Assembly: GCF_039872745.1 (NCBI RefSeq)
Contig: NZ_JBDPZD010000001.1
Span: forward strand, 62,001 to 126,000
DNA from: Pelomonas paludis
GTDB lineage: Bacteria > Pseudomonadota > Gammaproteobacteria > Burkholderiales > Burkholderiaceae_C
DNA: 64,000 nucleotides
Direction of reading: 5' to 3'
Shown here: one piece after another, positions 6,389-14,791 of the stretch
Layout of the letters: each line of letters begins with the position of its first letter
How positions within the stretch are numbered: position 1 is the first letter of the stretch
The notes under the pieces: model-generated
The model's input: the letters and a program-made list of their open reading frames with translations, nothing else
Databases searched by the model: none
Told to the model about the DNA's origin: nothing
Translations under genes and position numbers: made by a program

Positions 6389-6868
6389 ATGAACGCAAGC
6401 CCTGATCCCACTGCCCTACAGCGCCTGCGCGCTGACTGGCTGCGCACGCTGGCCCAGGCGCCAGCCGATGCGCTGCAAGCCGCCGCCGCGCCCCACCTGG
6501 CGGGCCACGGCTTTGAGCCGCTGCGCGAGTCCGAGGAAGGCCTGGTGATGCTGCGCGGCCGCATCGGCAACACGGGCGACCGCTTCAACCTGGGCGAGGC
6601 CACGCTGGCGCGCTGCGTGCTGCGCCACACCGGCCCCGATGGCCGCGTGTGGCTGGGCGTGGGCCATGTGCTGGGCCGCGACACCGCGCATGCGCAGTGC
6701 GTGGCGCAGCTGGATGCCCTCTTGCAGCGGCCCGACCTGCAGGCCGGCTTGCTGGCCGACCTCGTCGCGCCGCTGGCTGCGCAGCAAGAAGAAGCCCGCC
6801 GCCAGCAGCGCGCCGAGACCGAAGCGACGCGCGTGCGCTTCTTCACCCTGCAGCCGGAGGTCTCATGA
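6389..6868 (+). CDS. phnG: C-P lyase subunit PhnG
   Basis: 159 aa. First gene of the C-P lyase operon. It forms part of the PhnGHIJ core complex that, with PhnI, couples alkylphosphonates to ribose of ATP to give ribose-1-phosphonate triphosphate. Family features visible are the region EGLVMLRGRIGNTGDRFNLGEATLARC, including the conserved FNLGE, and VGHVLGRD. The start is the ATG at 6389; longer upstream frames in the same register are antisense to phnF. Its TGA overlaps the ATG of phnH. Expression is probably induced under phosphate limitation through the upstream Pho-box-like site. Confidence 0.93.
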   Translation: MNASPDPTALQRLRADWLRTLAQAPADALQAAAAPHLAGHGFEPLRESEEGLVMLRGRIGNTGDRFNLGEATLARCVLRHTGPDGRVWLGVGHVLGRDTAHAQCVAQLDALLQRPDLQAGLLADLVAPLAAQQEEARRQQRAETEATRVRFFTLQPEVS

Positions 6869-7503
6869 GCACCGCCACCCTGGAAGCCCGCGAGCTGGGC
6901 CGGGGCTTTGCGCAGGCCGTGCCGGCCGCGCAGCAGAGCTTCCGCGCGGTGCTGGAGGCCATGTCGCGCCCGGGGCGTATCCAGACCCTGCCCGAGGCCG
7001 TGCTGCTGGGGCTTGAGCCCCCGGGCTTGTCGCCCGCGCTCACGGCCCTGCTGCTGACGCTGCTGGATGCCGAGGTGTCGCTGTGGCTGCACCCGCAGCT
7101 GGCCACGCAGGGGGCGCCGGCGTATTTGCGCTTTCACACCGGCGTGCGCTGGGCGGAGCGGCCCGAGGTGGCGGACTTCGTCGTCCTGCCCGCCGCCGCT
7201 GCGCGGCCCGGCACCTGGCTGCAGCTCAACCCCGGCACCGACACGCGGCCCGAGTCGGCCGGTACCTTGCTCCTCGACGCGCAATCGCTGTCGGACACCG
7301 GCCCGCTGGCCCTGCGCGGCCCGGGCATCGAGCATGAACACCAGCTGGGTGTGGCCGGCCTCACGCCTGCCAACGCAGCGCCCTTTTGGCAAGCGCGGCC
7401 CCGGCCCGAGAGCAACTTCCCGCTGGGCGTGGACCTGCTGCTGTGCGCAGGCACCCAGCTGGCCGCGCTGCCGCGCACCACGCACTTGACGCTGAAGGAC
7501 TGA
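6865..7503 (+). CDS. phnH: C-P lyase subunit PhnH
   Basis: 212 aa. PhnH is a PLP-transferase-like fold subunit of the C-P lyase core complex. The N-terminal AAQQSFRAVLEAMSRPGRI is the family signature (FR.LL.AMS.PG), and the C-terminal NFPLGVDLLLCAGTQLAALPRTT is also conserved. The start ATG overlaps the phnG stop (ATGA at 6865-6868) and phnI begins four bases after its stop, so the genes are read as one transcript. No irregularities were noticed. Confidence 0.93.
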   Translation: MSTATLEARELGRGFAQAVPAAQQSFRAVLEAMSRPGRIQTLPEAVLLGLEPPGLSPALTALLLTLLDAEVSLWLHPQLATQGAPAYLRFHTGVRWAERPEVADFVVLPAAAARPGTWLQLNPGTDTRPESAGTLLLDAQSLSDTGPLALRGPGIEHEHQLGVAGLTPANAAPFWQARPRPESNFPLGVDLLLCAGTQLAALPRTTHLTLKD

Positions 7504-7507
7504 GCGC

Positions 7508-8638
7508 ATGTACATCGCCGTCAAAGGAGGCGAGCAGGCGATTGCCGCCTCGCTGGAACTGCTGGCCGCCGCGCGGCGGGGCGACACGGCCGTGCCCGAG
7601 CTATCGGCCGCCCAAGTGCGCGAGCAACTGCGCCTGGCTGTAGACCGCGTGATGGCCGAGGCCTCGCTCTACGACCCCGACCTGGCGGCACTGGCGCTCA
7701 AGCAGGCGCGGGGCGATGTGATCGAGGCCGTCTTCCTGCTGCGCGCGCTGCGCACCACGCTGCCGCGCTGGGGCTATGCCGAGCCGCTGGACACCGCCCG
7801 CATGCGCGTGCAGCGCCGCATCTCGGCCATCTTCAAGGACCTGCCCGGCGGCCAGCTGCTGGGCCCCACCTACGACTACACGCAGCGCCTGCTGGACTTT
7901 GAACTGGCCGGCAACGACAACCCCGTGCCGGCCGCGCCGCTGGCCGATCTGCCGGCTGATTGGCACCAGCCACTGGCCAGCCCCATCGACGAGCTGACCC
8001 GCCAAGGCCTGCTGGAGCCCTGCGTGCCGAGCAAGGGCGACCCGGTGCCGCCCGACATCACCCGCGAGCCTCCCGCCCACCCGCTCCCGCGCACCGCCCG
8101 GCTGCAGATGCTGGCGCGCGCCGACGAGGGCTGGGTGCTGGGCATGGGCTACTCCACCCAGCGCGGCTATGCCTACACCCACCCCTTTGCCGGCGAGATT
8201 CGCATGGGCGCAGTGCCGGTGGAGATCGTGCCCGACGAGCTGGGCTTTGCCATCGAGATCGGCGAGGTGCTGCTGACCGACTGCCAGCTCATCGCCCACT
8301 TTGCAGGCAGCGCCACGCGGCCGCCGCAGTTCACACGCGGCCAGGGCCTGGTGTTTGGGCATGGCGAGCGCAAGGCCATGGCCATGGCGCTGACCGACCG
8401 CGTGCTGCGCGGCGACGAGTTTGAAGAGCCCGCCACCAGCCCCGCGCAGGACAGCGAGTTCGTGCTCGCGCACGGCGACAACGTCGAGGCCTCGGGCTTT
8501 GTGCAGCACCTGAAGCTGCCGCACTACGTGACCTTTGAGTCGGAGCTGCTGCACGTGCGGGCGCTGCAGGCCGCGCGGGACGAAGCGCTGGCGGCCATCG
8601 AGCGCAGCGCGCAGCCGGCTGCGGAGGGCACGGAATGA
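7508..8638 (+). CDS. phnI: C-P lyase subunit PhnI (ribosylphosphonate synthase catalytic subunit)
   Basis: 376 aa, normal length for PhnI, the nucleosidase subunit that with PhnG, PhnH and PhnL makes alpha-D-ribose 1-methylphosphonate 5-triphosphate from MgATP and phosphonate. MYIAVKGGEQAIAASLELL at the N-terminus and the central DLPGGQLLGPTYDYTQRLLDFEL are conserved family segments, as is the GYSTQRGYAYTHPFAGEIRMG stretch near residue 220. Its last four bases overlap the first four of phnJ (ATGA). Confidence 0.95.
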   Translation: MYIAVKGGEQAIAASLELLAAARRGDTAVPELSAAQVREQLRLAVDRVMAEASLYDPDLAALALKQARGDVIEAVFLLRALRTTLPRWGYAEPLDTARMRVQRRISAIFKDLPGGQLLGPTYDYTQRLLDFELAGNDNPVPAAPLADLPADWHQPLASPIDELTRQGLLEPCVPSKGDPVPPDITREPPAHPLPRTARLQMLARADEGWVLGMGYSTQRGYAYTHPFAGEIRMGAVPVEIVPDELGFAIEIGEVLLTDCQLIAHFAGSATRPPQFTRGQGLVFGHGERKAMAMALTDRVLRGDEFEEPATSPAQDSEFVLAHGDNVEASGFVQHLKLPHYVTFESELLHVRALQAARDEALAAIERSAQPAAEGTE

Positions 8639-9462
8639 CGACCTACAACTTTGCCTACCTCGACGAAGGCACCAAGCGCATGCTGCGCCGCGCCTTGCTC
8701 AAGGCCGTGGCCCTGCCCGGGCACCAGGTGCCCTTTGGCTCGCGCGAGATGCCGCTGGCCTATGGCTGGGGCACGGGCGGCATCCAGGTCACGGCCGCCG
8801 TGCTGGGCCAGGACGACGTGCTCAAGGTCATCGACCAAGGCTCGGACGACACGACCAATGCCGTCAACATCCGCCGCTTCTTTGCCCGCACGAGCGGCGT
8901 GCGCACCACCGAGCGCACGGCAGAGGCCACCGTCATCCAGACGCGCCACCGCATCCCCGAGCGCGCATTGACCGAAGGCCAGATCCTCGTCTACCAGGTG
9001 CCCCAGCCCGAGCCCCTGTTCAAGCTGGAGCCGCGCCGCCGCGAGACCCTGAAGCTGCATGCCTTTGGCGAGTACGGGCTGATGAACGTCAAGCTCTACG
9101 AGGACGTCGCTCAGTGGGGCCGCATCGACACCACCTACGACTACCCCGTGCTCGTGAACGGCCGCTATGTGATGTCGCCCTCGCCCATCCCCACCTTCGA
9201 CAACCCCAAGATGGACCGCATGCCCGCGCTGCAGCTGTTTGGCGCCGGGCGCGAGAAGCGGCTCTATGCCGTGCCGCCCTACACAGCGGTCAAGAGCCTG
9301 GACTTTGCCGACCACCCCTTCCACATCGAGCCTCAAAAGCACGCCTGCGTGATCTGCGGTTGCAGCACCAGCTACCTCGATGAAGTGCTCATGGATGAGG
9401 GGACCCAATGGGTGTGCTCGGACACCGACCACTGCCGTGAGCAGCAGGAGGCCAAGGCATGA
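8635..9462 (+). CDS. phnJ: Carbon-phosphorus lyase, radical SAM subunit PhnJ
   Basis: 275 aa. PhnJ cleaves the C-P bond of ribose-1-phosphonate 5-phosphate by radical SAM chemistry, releasing methane or another alkane and a 1,2-cyclic phosphate. The unusual cluster motif is visible at the C-terminus: Cys238, Cys241, Cys261 and Cys267 (C-x2-C-x19-C-x5-C; the E. coli enzyme has x21 in the middle), with an extra Cys243. Gly29 in LPGHQVPFGSREMP matches the glycyl radical residue Gly32 of E. coli. It overlaps phnI and phnK by four bases each, a tightly coupled operon. Confidence 0.95.
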   Translation: MTTYNFAYLDEGTKRMLRRALLKAVALPGHQVPFGSREMPLAYGWGTGGIQVTAAVLGQDDVLKVIDQGSDDTTNAVNIRRFFARTSGVRTTERTAEATVIQTRHRIPERALTEGQILVYQVPQPEPLFKLEPRRRETLKLHAFGEYGLMNVKLYEDVAQWGRIDTTYDYPVLVNGRYVMSPSPIPTFDNPKMDRMPALQLFGAGREKRLYAVPPYTAVKSLDFADHPFHIEPQKHACVICGCSTSYLDEVLMDEGTQWVCSDTDHCREQQEAKA

Positions 9463-10235
9463 ACACGCCACTGCTGTCGGTCGAGGGCCTCTCGCACCGC
9501 TTCGACGCCGCCACGCACTTTGCGGTGCGGGACGCGAGCTTTGAAGTCCACGCCGGCGAGGTGCTGGCCATCGTGGGCGAATCGGGCTCGGGCAAGAGCA
9601 CCTTGCTCAACTGCTTGGCGGGCCGCATTGCACCCACCGCCGGCCGCGTGCACTACCTGGCGGCCGACGGCCAGCGCGTGGACGTGCACGCCGCGCCCGA
9701 GCGCCTGCGCCGCGAGCTGGCGCGGACCGAATGGGGCTTTGTGGAGCAGCACGCCCACGAAGGCCTGCGCATGGGCGTGAGCGCCGGGGCCAATGTGGGT
9801 GAGCGCCTGATGGGCCAGGGCGAGCGCCACTACGCGGTGCTGCGCGAGACGGCCGAGCGCTGGATGCAGCGCGTGGAGCTGGACACCGCCCGCATCGACG
9901 ACCTACCGCGCCACTTCTCAGGCGGCATGCGCCAGCGCCTGCAGATCGCGCGCAACCTCGTCACGCGGCCGCGCCTGGTGCTGATGGACGAACCCACCTC
10001 GGGGCTCGATGTCTCGGTGCAGGCCAAGCTGCTGGACCTGATCCGGCTGCTGGTGAGCCGGCTGCAGCTGTCGGTCGTCATCGTCACGCACGACCTGGGC
10101 GTGGCGCGGCTGCTGGCCCAGCGCACGCTGGTGATGCAGCAGGGCCGCATCGTCGAACACGGCCTGACCGACCGCGTGCTGGATGACCCGCAGCACGCCT
10201 ACACACAGCTCCTCGTGGCTTCAGCATTGACATGA
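9459..10235 (+). CDS. phnK: C-P lyase ABC-type ATPase PhnK
   Basis: 258 aa ABC ATPase: Walker A GESGSGKST (residues about 43-51), signature FSGGMRQRLQIA, Walker B LVLMDEP and a switch histidine in VIVTHDLG. PhnK is not a transporter ATPase; it docks on the PhnJ face of the C-P lyase core complex and is needed for turnover. It overlaps phnJ and phnL by four bases. The name rests on the order phnJ-phnK-phnL as well as sequence, because dipeptide-type transporter ATPases look similar. Confidence 0.92.
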   Translation: MNTPLLSVEGLSHRFDAATHFAVRDASFEVHAGEVLAIVGESGSGKSTLLNCLAGRIAPTAGRVHYLAADGQRVDVHAAPERLRRELARTEWGFVEQHAHEGLRMGVSAGANVGERLMGQGERHYAVLRETAERWMQRVELDTARIDDLPRHFSGGMRQRLQIARNLVTRPRLVLMDEPTSGLDVSVQAKLLDLIRLLVSRLQLSVVIVTHDLGVARLLAQRTLVMQQGRIVEHGLTDRVLDDPQHAYTQLLVASALT

Positions 10236-10984
10236 AACGCGACCTCGATCTCGACCTGGTGCTCGACGTGCGGGACGTGCACAAGCACTTCACCCTGCAC
10301 CTGCGGGGCGGCCTGCAACTGCCGGTGCTGCGCGGAGTGAGCCTGCAAGTGGCGGGCGGCGAATGCGTGGCCCTGGTGGGGCCCTCGGGGCGCGGCAAGT
10401 CCACGCTCATGAAGTGCCTCTACGGCAGCTATGCCGTCAACGCCGGCGCGCTGTGGTTGCGGCGCGGTGATGGCGAAGGGCTGGACCTGGCCTCCGCGTC
10501 GCCGCAGACCTGGGTGGCCATGCGGCGGCGTGAGATTGCCTATGTGAGCCAGTTCCTGCGCGCCCTGCCGCGCCAGGCGGCGCTGGACGTGGTGGCCGAA
10601 CGCCGCTTGCAGGCGCACCCAGCCGAAGTGATTGAAGGCGCCGACCCGCTGGACGACGGCCCCTACCTGGCCGCGCTCGACACCGCGCGAGACGCAGCCC
10701 GCCTGCTGCTCGCCCGCCTCAACCTGCCCGAAAGCCTCTGGGGCCTGCCCCCGGCCACCTTCTCGGGCGGCGAGCAGCAGCGCGTCAACATCGCACGCGG
10801 CTTTGTGGAGCCGGCGCGCTTGCTCCTGCTTGACGAACCCACCGCCTCGCTCGATGCCGGCAACCGCCGCATCGTGATCGACCTGATCCGCGAGGCCAAG
10901 GCGGCCGGCGCCGCCGTGGTGGGCATCTTTCATGACGAAGAGGTGCGCGACGCGGTCGCGGACCGCTGCGTCCATTTCGATTGA
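10232..10984 (+). CDS. phnL: C-P lyase ABC-type ATPase PhnL
   Basis: 250 aa. Walker A GPSGRGKST, signature FSGGEQQRVNIARG, Walker B LLLLDEP and switch histidine in VGIFHDEEVR identify an ABC ATPase of the PhnL subfamily, which joins PhnGHI in the first step of phosphonate activation. The N-terminal VLDVRDVHKHFTLHLRGG is a typical PhnL start. It is followed three bases later by phnM. Confidence 0.93.
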   Translation: MKRDLDLDLVLDVRDVHKHFTLHLRGGLQLPVLRGVSLQVAGGECVALVGPSGRGKSTLMKCLYGSYAVNAGALWLRRGDGEGLDLASASPQTWVAMRRREIAYVSQFLRALPRQAALDVVAERRLQAHPAEVIEGADPLDDGPYLAALDTARDAARLLLARLNLPESLWGLPPATFSGGEQQRVNIARGFVEPARLLLLDEPTASLDAGNRRIVIDLIREAKAAGAAVVGIFHDEEVRDAVADRCVHFD

Positions 10985-10987
10985 GTC

Positions 10988-12130
10988 ATGGCTGAACACC
11001 TCTTCACCAACGCCCGCGTCGTGCTGGGCGACGCCGTGCTGCCCTGCGGCAGCGTGCTCGTGCGCGACGGCCTGATCGCCGAGATCGACAGCCGCCGAAG
11101 CCACGCGCCGGGCGCGCAAGACCTGGACGGCGACCTGCTGCTGCCCGGCCTCGTCGAGGTCCACACCGACAACCTGGAGCGCCACGTGATGCCGCGCCCC
11201 AAGGTCTACTTCCCGCTGCGCAGCGCGCTGCAGTCGCACGACGCGGAACTTGCGGCCTGCGGCATCACCACGGTGTTCGACGCCATCGGCGTGGGCGACC
11301 CGTATGACGAAGGCTTCAGGTCCAAGGACCAAAGCGGCCTGCTGGGTTTGCTGGACAGCCTGGAGGCCGCCGGCCTGCTGCGCAGCCAGCACCTGGTGCA
11401 CATCCGCTGCGAGCTGCCGGCCCCAAATGCGCTGCAGCTCTTCGAGCCCTTTGCCGGCCACCGCCGCGTGCAGCTGATCTCGCTGATGGACCACACCCCC
11501 GGCCAGCGCCAGTGGACCGACGTGAGCCACGCCCGCACCTACTACACCGGCAAAAAGGGCTGGAGCGACGACAAGTTCGAGCGCGAGATGCAGCTGGCCC
11601 CGCTGCGCCAGGCCCAGTACGCCGGCCCCCACCGCAGTTGGATGACCAACTACGCCCACCGCCACGGCATCGCCCTGGCCACACACGATGACACCACGCC
11701 CGAGCACGTGGACGAAGCACTCAAACTCGGCGCCAGCATGAGCGAGTTCCCCACCACGCTGGCGGCAGCCCGGCACGCGCACAGCAAAGGCCTCAAGACC
11801 ATTGCCGGCGCCCCGAACGTGGTGCGCGGGGGCTCACACTCCGGCAACGTCGCAGCGGCCGAACTGGCCCGCGAGGGTGTGCTCGACGGCCTCTCGTCCG
11901 ACTACGTGCCCGGCAGCCTCTTGCAAGCCGCCTGGACCCTGCACCGCGACCACGGCTTTGGCCTGGCCCAGTCCGTCCACGTCGTCAGCCGCGGCCCCGC
12001 CGAAGCCGCCCAACTGACGGACCGCGGCCGCATCGAGCCGGGTCTGCGGGCAGATCTGTTGCGCGTGCGCGAGCTGGATGGGCAGCCGGTGGTGCGGGAG
12101 GTGTTTGTGGGGGGGCGGAGGGTGGCTTGA
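10988..12130 (+). CDS. phnM: Ribose-1-methylphosphonate 5-triphosphate diphosphatase PhnM
   Basis: 380 aa amidohydrolase-fold enzyme that removes pyrophosphate from alpha-D-ribose 1-methylphosphonate 5-triphosphate, giving the PhnJ substrate. Metal-binding histidine motifs are visible: LVEVHTDNLERHVMPRP near residue 60, SLMDHTPGQRQ, and HDDTTPEHVDEA; the SHSGNVAAAEL and LSSDYVPGSLL segments are conserved in PhnM. It is the last gene of the operon in this window. phnN (ribose bisphosphokinase) and phnP do not follow; a converging unknown gene does. Confidence 0.95.
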   Translation: MAEHLFTNARVVLGDAVLPCGSVLVRDGLIAEIDSRRSHAPGAQDLDGDLLLPGLVEVHTDNLERHVMPRPKVYFPLRSALQSHDAELAACGITTVFDAIGVGDPYDEGFRSKDQSGLLGLLDSLEAAGLLRSQHLVHIRCELPAPNALQLFEPFAGHRRVQLISLMDHTPGQRQWTDVSHARTYYTGKKGWSDDKFEREMQLAPLRQAQYAGPHRSWMTNYAHRHGIALATHDDTTPEHVDEALKLGASMSEFPTTLAAARHAHSKGLKTIAGAPNVVRGGSHSGNVAAAELAREGVLDGLSSDYVPGSLLQAAWTLHRDHGFGLAQSVHVVSRGPAEAAQLTDRGRIEPGLRADLLRVRELDGQPVVREVFVGGRRVA

Positions 12131-12160
12131 GGGAGTGGTGCTAAGGGTCAGGCCATCACT

Positions 12161-12904
12161 TCAGCTTTGAAGTGGGTCGTACGTTGGGGTGTAAAACGGG
12201 CCAGGGCGACCTTCAATCGTCCGATTGCTGGGAGTCAACATGTTGGCGACCACAGCGAGGCCGCTCATGCCACGGTCATGCGCCTCCATTGAAATCTTGT
12301 TTGAGTCAAACACCTGGTCGGACTGCGTGAGCAGCGCCTTGAAGGAAAGCTTTTCGGCCAGCTGATCCTTAACGTCGTAGAAGGTGTAGTTCTCCATCTT
12401 GCGCGTCACCAAGTTCAAATCCTTGCGTGGCGGGTTGGAGCTAGATGCTTGCAAGTTCTCCAGCGCTGTTGCGACGAACGCCTCTGCCGCGGCTTTGAGC
12501 GAGGTGTTCGCGTTCAGCTTGGATTCAAGCCACTTGGCATCTCCCGCATTCAACCCCGTCACTTTCAGCTTTCCATCCACGAGCTGAAAGTCCCATTTCC
12601 CCGCAATCTCTGGGCGACGTTTGGCGATCATGGACTCGATCTTGCCGAGCTCGTTCTTGATGGTTTCCATGCTCCGCCCAGCCTCGGTGTTCTGAGCGCG
12701 GCGCAGCTCGCTGAATTGCTCGATCGGCTTCGGGACTTTTGACAGATCCACGATCGTTGCCGAACCCAGCGCCGGATCCTCAAACGTGGCGCCACCGTGC
12801 GCTTGGGCTTCCGTGATCTGTTCGACTGTGATTGCAGTCGAAGAGCCAGATTTTCTAAGCGTTGTCGTGCTGGGCGTCGAAGCTTGGGAAATGCTGGAAA
12901 TCAT
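12161..12904 (-). CDS. Hypothetical protein with Ser/Thr-rich N-terminus, 247 aa
   Basis: An intact ORF from ATG at 12904. The first 25 residues (MISSISQASTPSTTTLRKSG) are rich in Ser and Thr without a hydrophobic core, unlike a Sec signal and reminiscent of N-termini of type III-secreted or flagellum-associated proteins. The rest is Lys/Glu/Ala rich and probably helical, with no recognised domain. Codon use is less GC-biased than in the flanking phn genes, which fits later acquisition. It converges on phnM with 30 bp between stops. Function unknown; an effector role is only a speculation. Confidence 0.65.
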   Translation of the reverse strand: MISSISQASTPSTTTLRKSGSSTAITVEQITEAQAHGGATFEDPALGSATIVDLSKVPKPIEQFSELRRAQNTEAGRSMETIKNELGKIESMIAKRRPEIAGKWDFQLVDGKLKVTGLNAGDAKWLESKLNANTSLKAAAEAFVATALENLQASSSNPPRKDLNLVTRKMENYTFYDVKDQLAEKLSFKALLTQSDQVFDSNKISMEAHDRGMSGLAVVANMLTPSNRTIEGRPGPFYTPTYDPLQS

Positions 12905-13013
12905 GATGAACCTCTAGAGGGGGTAGGCATCGCACCCCACCCTGAACTGAAGATCAGTAGTAGCCCAAACCCGTGTTTAGGCAACTTCGGCAGTTGAAGC
13001 GCGAACTTAAGCC
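12905..13013. other. Intergenic DNA upstream of the 247-aa gene
   Basis: No gene. It forms, with two repeats that follow, a 475-bp gene-free region between the 247-aa gene and the HD-domain gene. The minus-strand promoter of the 247-aa gene should be here; no strong match was found. Confidence 0.4.
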
Positions 13014-13096
13014 CATAGGCTGGGGTGACCACAGTGAACCCCAACGAGTTGTGCAGGCGGCGCTGATGGGGTTCGCGAGCTCACCCCAACCTACGG
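13014..13096. repeat. Dispersed inverted-repeat element, copy 2
   Basis: The element runs from CCCATAGGCTGGGGTGA to TCACCCCAACCTACGG, its inverse, with internal GTGAACCCCAAC and GGGGTTCGCGAGC pairs. It is the same type as 1321-1402: same ends and same length, different middle. This is a REP/MITE-like intergenic repeat. Confidence 0.6.
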
Positions 13097-13137
13097 ATTG
13101 CCCGGCAACTGCTCGCCGCCCAAACCCGCTGCCACCA

Positions 13138-13362
13138 CAAAGGCCCGCCCGGGCTGGCTGGGGCGCGGACTTTTGGGGCGCCGAGGAGCGGAGGCTTGTG
13201 GGGCGTGAGCGAAGCGAACTTCAACAACTGACTTCGCGCCGCCTGTTCGACCGGAGCGTAGCGAAGGAAGTTCGGCGCGAGCCCCGCAAGCTGAGCCCCG
13301 CAGGGCAGTCGCGCAGCGACCGCCTCAACTGGAGCGCCTCAGCCAGCCCGGGCGGGCCTTTG
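13138..13362. repeat. Dispersed 225-bp inverted-repeat element, complete copy
   Basis: It is bounded by perfect 23-bp terminal inverted repeats (13138-13160 and 13340-13362; outer bases CAAAGGCCCGCC and GGCGGGCCTTTG). The interior matches the copy at 3659-3884 almost base for base, including the ACTTCGCGCCG ... CGGCGCGA inner pair. No ORF of its own is convincing. It sits between the 82-bp repeat and the stop of the HD-domain gene, where it could act as a transcription stop for either direction. Confidence 0.8.
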
Positions 13363-13379
13363 CCAACCCGCTTCGGCCA

Positions 13380-13973
13380 TCAAGCCGCCGCGAGCGGCGC
13401 GCCCTCAGAGGAGCTGGCCTCGGTGGCAAGGTCCTGCAGCAAAGCGAGGTAGTAGTCCAGCGGCGGGGTCGCGTGCCCGGGCACCTTGGCCAGGTCGTCC
13501 CAGCGGCGCAGCTGCACGGCCTCGCGGGCGAAGGGCAGGCGCTCGAAGGCCTGGCTCTCGGCCTTGCTCATGGGCCCGCCCTGCAGTTGCAGGGAGTGAA
13601 CGGACGCCGGCGACAGGCCCAGGAAGTAGGCCGCATCGACGCTGACCAGGTAGCGCTTGGCTTGCACGTGCAGGCGGATGGGCTCGGTCACGGCGGGGCC
13701 AAAGCAGCGGGCCAGCAGCGGCAAGGCCAGGGCCTCGTGGGCGTCGTCGAGATGGTCATCGCGGGCCACAGCCTCGGCGGCGAGGAAGTGGCCGATGTCG
13801 TGCAGGAAGGCGGCGGCCACCTGATGGTGATCGGCATGTGCCCACTCGGCCAGTTGGGCGCATTGCAGGGCATGGGCGGTGGCGGACACGGACTCGCGTC
13901 GCGCGCCCTCGTAGGGCTGCTCGCCATGGTCCATGAAGAGCTGCTCGATGCGGGCGATGGTGTCGTGAAGCAT
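13380..13973 (-). CDS. HD-domain phosphonate oxygenase, PhnZ-like
   Basis: 197 aa from the ATG at 13973. It matches the phosphonate-operon HD-domain proteins typified by PhnZ, a di-iron enzyme that oxidatively cleaves the C-P bond of (R)-2-amino-1-hydroxyethylphosphonate. Iron ligands line up: His34 (AHALQCAQ), His58-Asp59 (FLHDIGH), His79 (DAHEALA), His102 (IRLHVQAKRYL) and Asp159 or Asp160 (RRWDD). Glu27 is kept, but the residue at the position of PhnZ Tyr24 is Ala24. The gene follows phnE after two bases. No PhnY-type hydroxylase is in the window, so the substrate may be taken up already hydroxylated or be different. A longer upstream frame overlaps phnE and is rejected. Confidence 0.85.
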   Translation of the reverse strand: MLHDTIARIEQLFMDHGEQPYEGARRESVSATAHALQCAQLAEWAHADHHQVAAAFLHDIGHFLAAEAVARDDHLDDAHEALALPLLARCFGPAVTEPIRLHVQAKRYLVSVDAAYFLGLSPASVHSLQLQGGPMSKAESQAFERLPFAREAVQLRRWDDLAKVPGHATPPLDYYLALLQDLATEASSSEGAPLAAA

Positions 13974-13975
13974 GG

Positions 13976-14788
13976 TCAAAGCAGGCGCTTGCGCACCCGG
14001 GCCGAGAGGAGGTCGATGAGCGAGACGCTGACCACGATGAGGATGAGCACGGCGGCCGTCTGCGCGTACTGGAAGCCGCGGATCACGTCCCACAGCACCA
14101 TGCCGATGCCGCCTGCGCCCACCATGCCCACCACCGAGGCTGAGCGCACGTTGGACTCGAAGCGGTAGAGGCCGTAGGAGATCCACAGCGGCATCACCTG
14201 GGGCAGCACGCCGAAGACGATCTCGGCCAGCGGGTGGGCGCCGGTGGCGCGGATGCCTTCGACGGGTTGGGGGTCGATGGTCTCGACGGCCTCGGAGAAG
14301 AGCTTGGACAGGATGCCCGTGGTGTGCACCCACAGCGCCAGCACGCCGGCAAAGGGCCCCAGACCCACGGCGACGACGAAGAGCAGCGCAAAGACGATCT
14401 CGTTGATGGAGCGGCAGGCGTCCAGCACACGGCGCACCGGCTGGTGCACCCACCAGGGCGTGAGGTTGCTGGCGGCCAGCAGCGAGAGCGGCACCGAACA
14501 AAGGACGGCCAGCGCGGTGCCCCAGAGCGCGATCTGCAGGGTGATGATCAGCTCGGCCAGGTAGTTCCGCCAGTCGCCAAAGTCGGGCGGGAAGAAGCCG
14601 CGCGCGTACTCGGCCATGTTGCCGGCGTCGCGGATGAGGTCGAGCGGGCGCATGTCGGCGCCCGTCCAGCTGCCGGCCAGCAGGGCCAGCAGCAGGGCCA
14701 GCAAGCCCAGGTTGACGAGCGAGGGCCGGGGCGGGGCGGGCAGGCGCTGGGTAGGCTGGCGCTGCGCGGGAGCCAAGCTGGCGTCCAC
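13976..14788 (-). CDS. phnE: Phosphonate ABC transporter permease PhnE
   Basis: 270 aa inner-membrane permease with about six helices. The cytoplasmic loop AVETIDPQPVEGIRATGAHPLAEIVFGVLPQVMP is the EAA motif that contacts the ATPase PhnC, and SASVVGMVGAGGIGMVLWDVIRGFQY is the conserved PhnE C-terminal region. It is encoded in a phnC-phnD-phnE-HD operon, three bases after phnD. It imports phosphonates, or phosphite if the system feeds PtxD. Confidence 0.93.
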   Translation of the reverse strand: MDASLAPAQRQPTQRLPAPPRPSLVNLGLLALLLALLAGSWTGADMRPLDLIRDAGNMAEYARGFFPPDFGDWRNYLAELIITLQIALWGTALAVLCSVPLSLLAASNLTPWWVHQPVRRVLDACRSINEIVFALLFVVAVGLGPFAGVLALWVHTTGILSKLFSEAVETIDPQPVEGIRATGAHPLAEIVFGVLPQVMPLWISYGLYRFESNVRSASVVGMVGAGGIGMVLWDVIRGFQYAQTAAVLILIVVSVSLIDLLSARVRKRLL

Positions 14789-14791
14789 GGC

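Noticed and set aside
5594..6868. A 424-aa plus-strand frame covering phnF and phnG
   Set aside because: Its first two thirds are antisense to phnF; only the part from 6389 (phnG) has family similarity and a sensible start.
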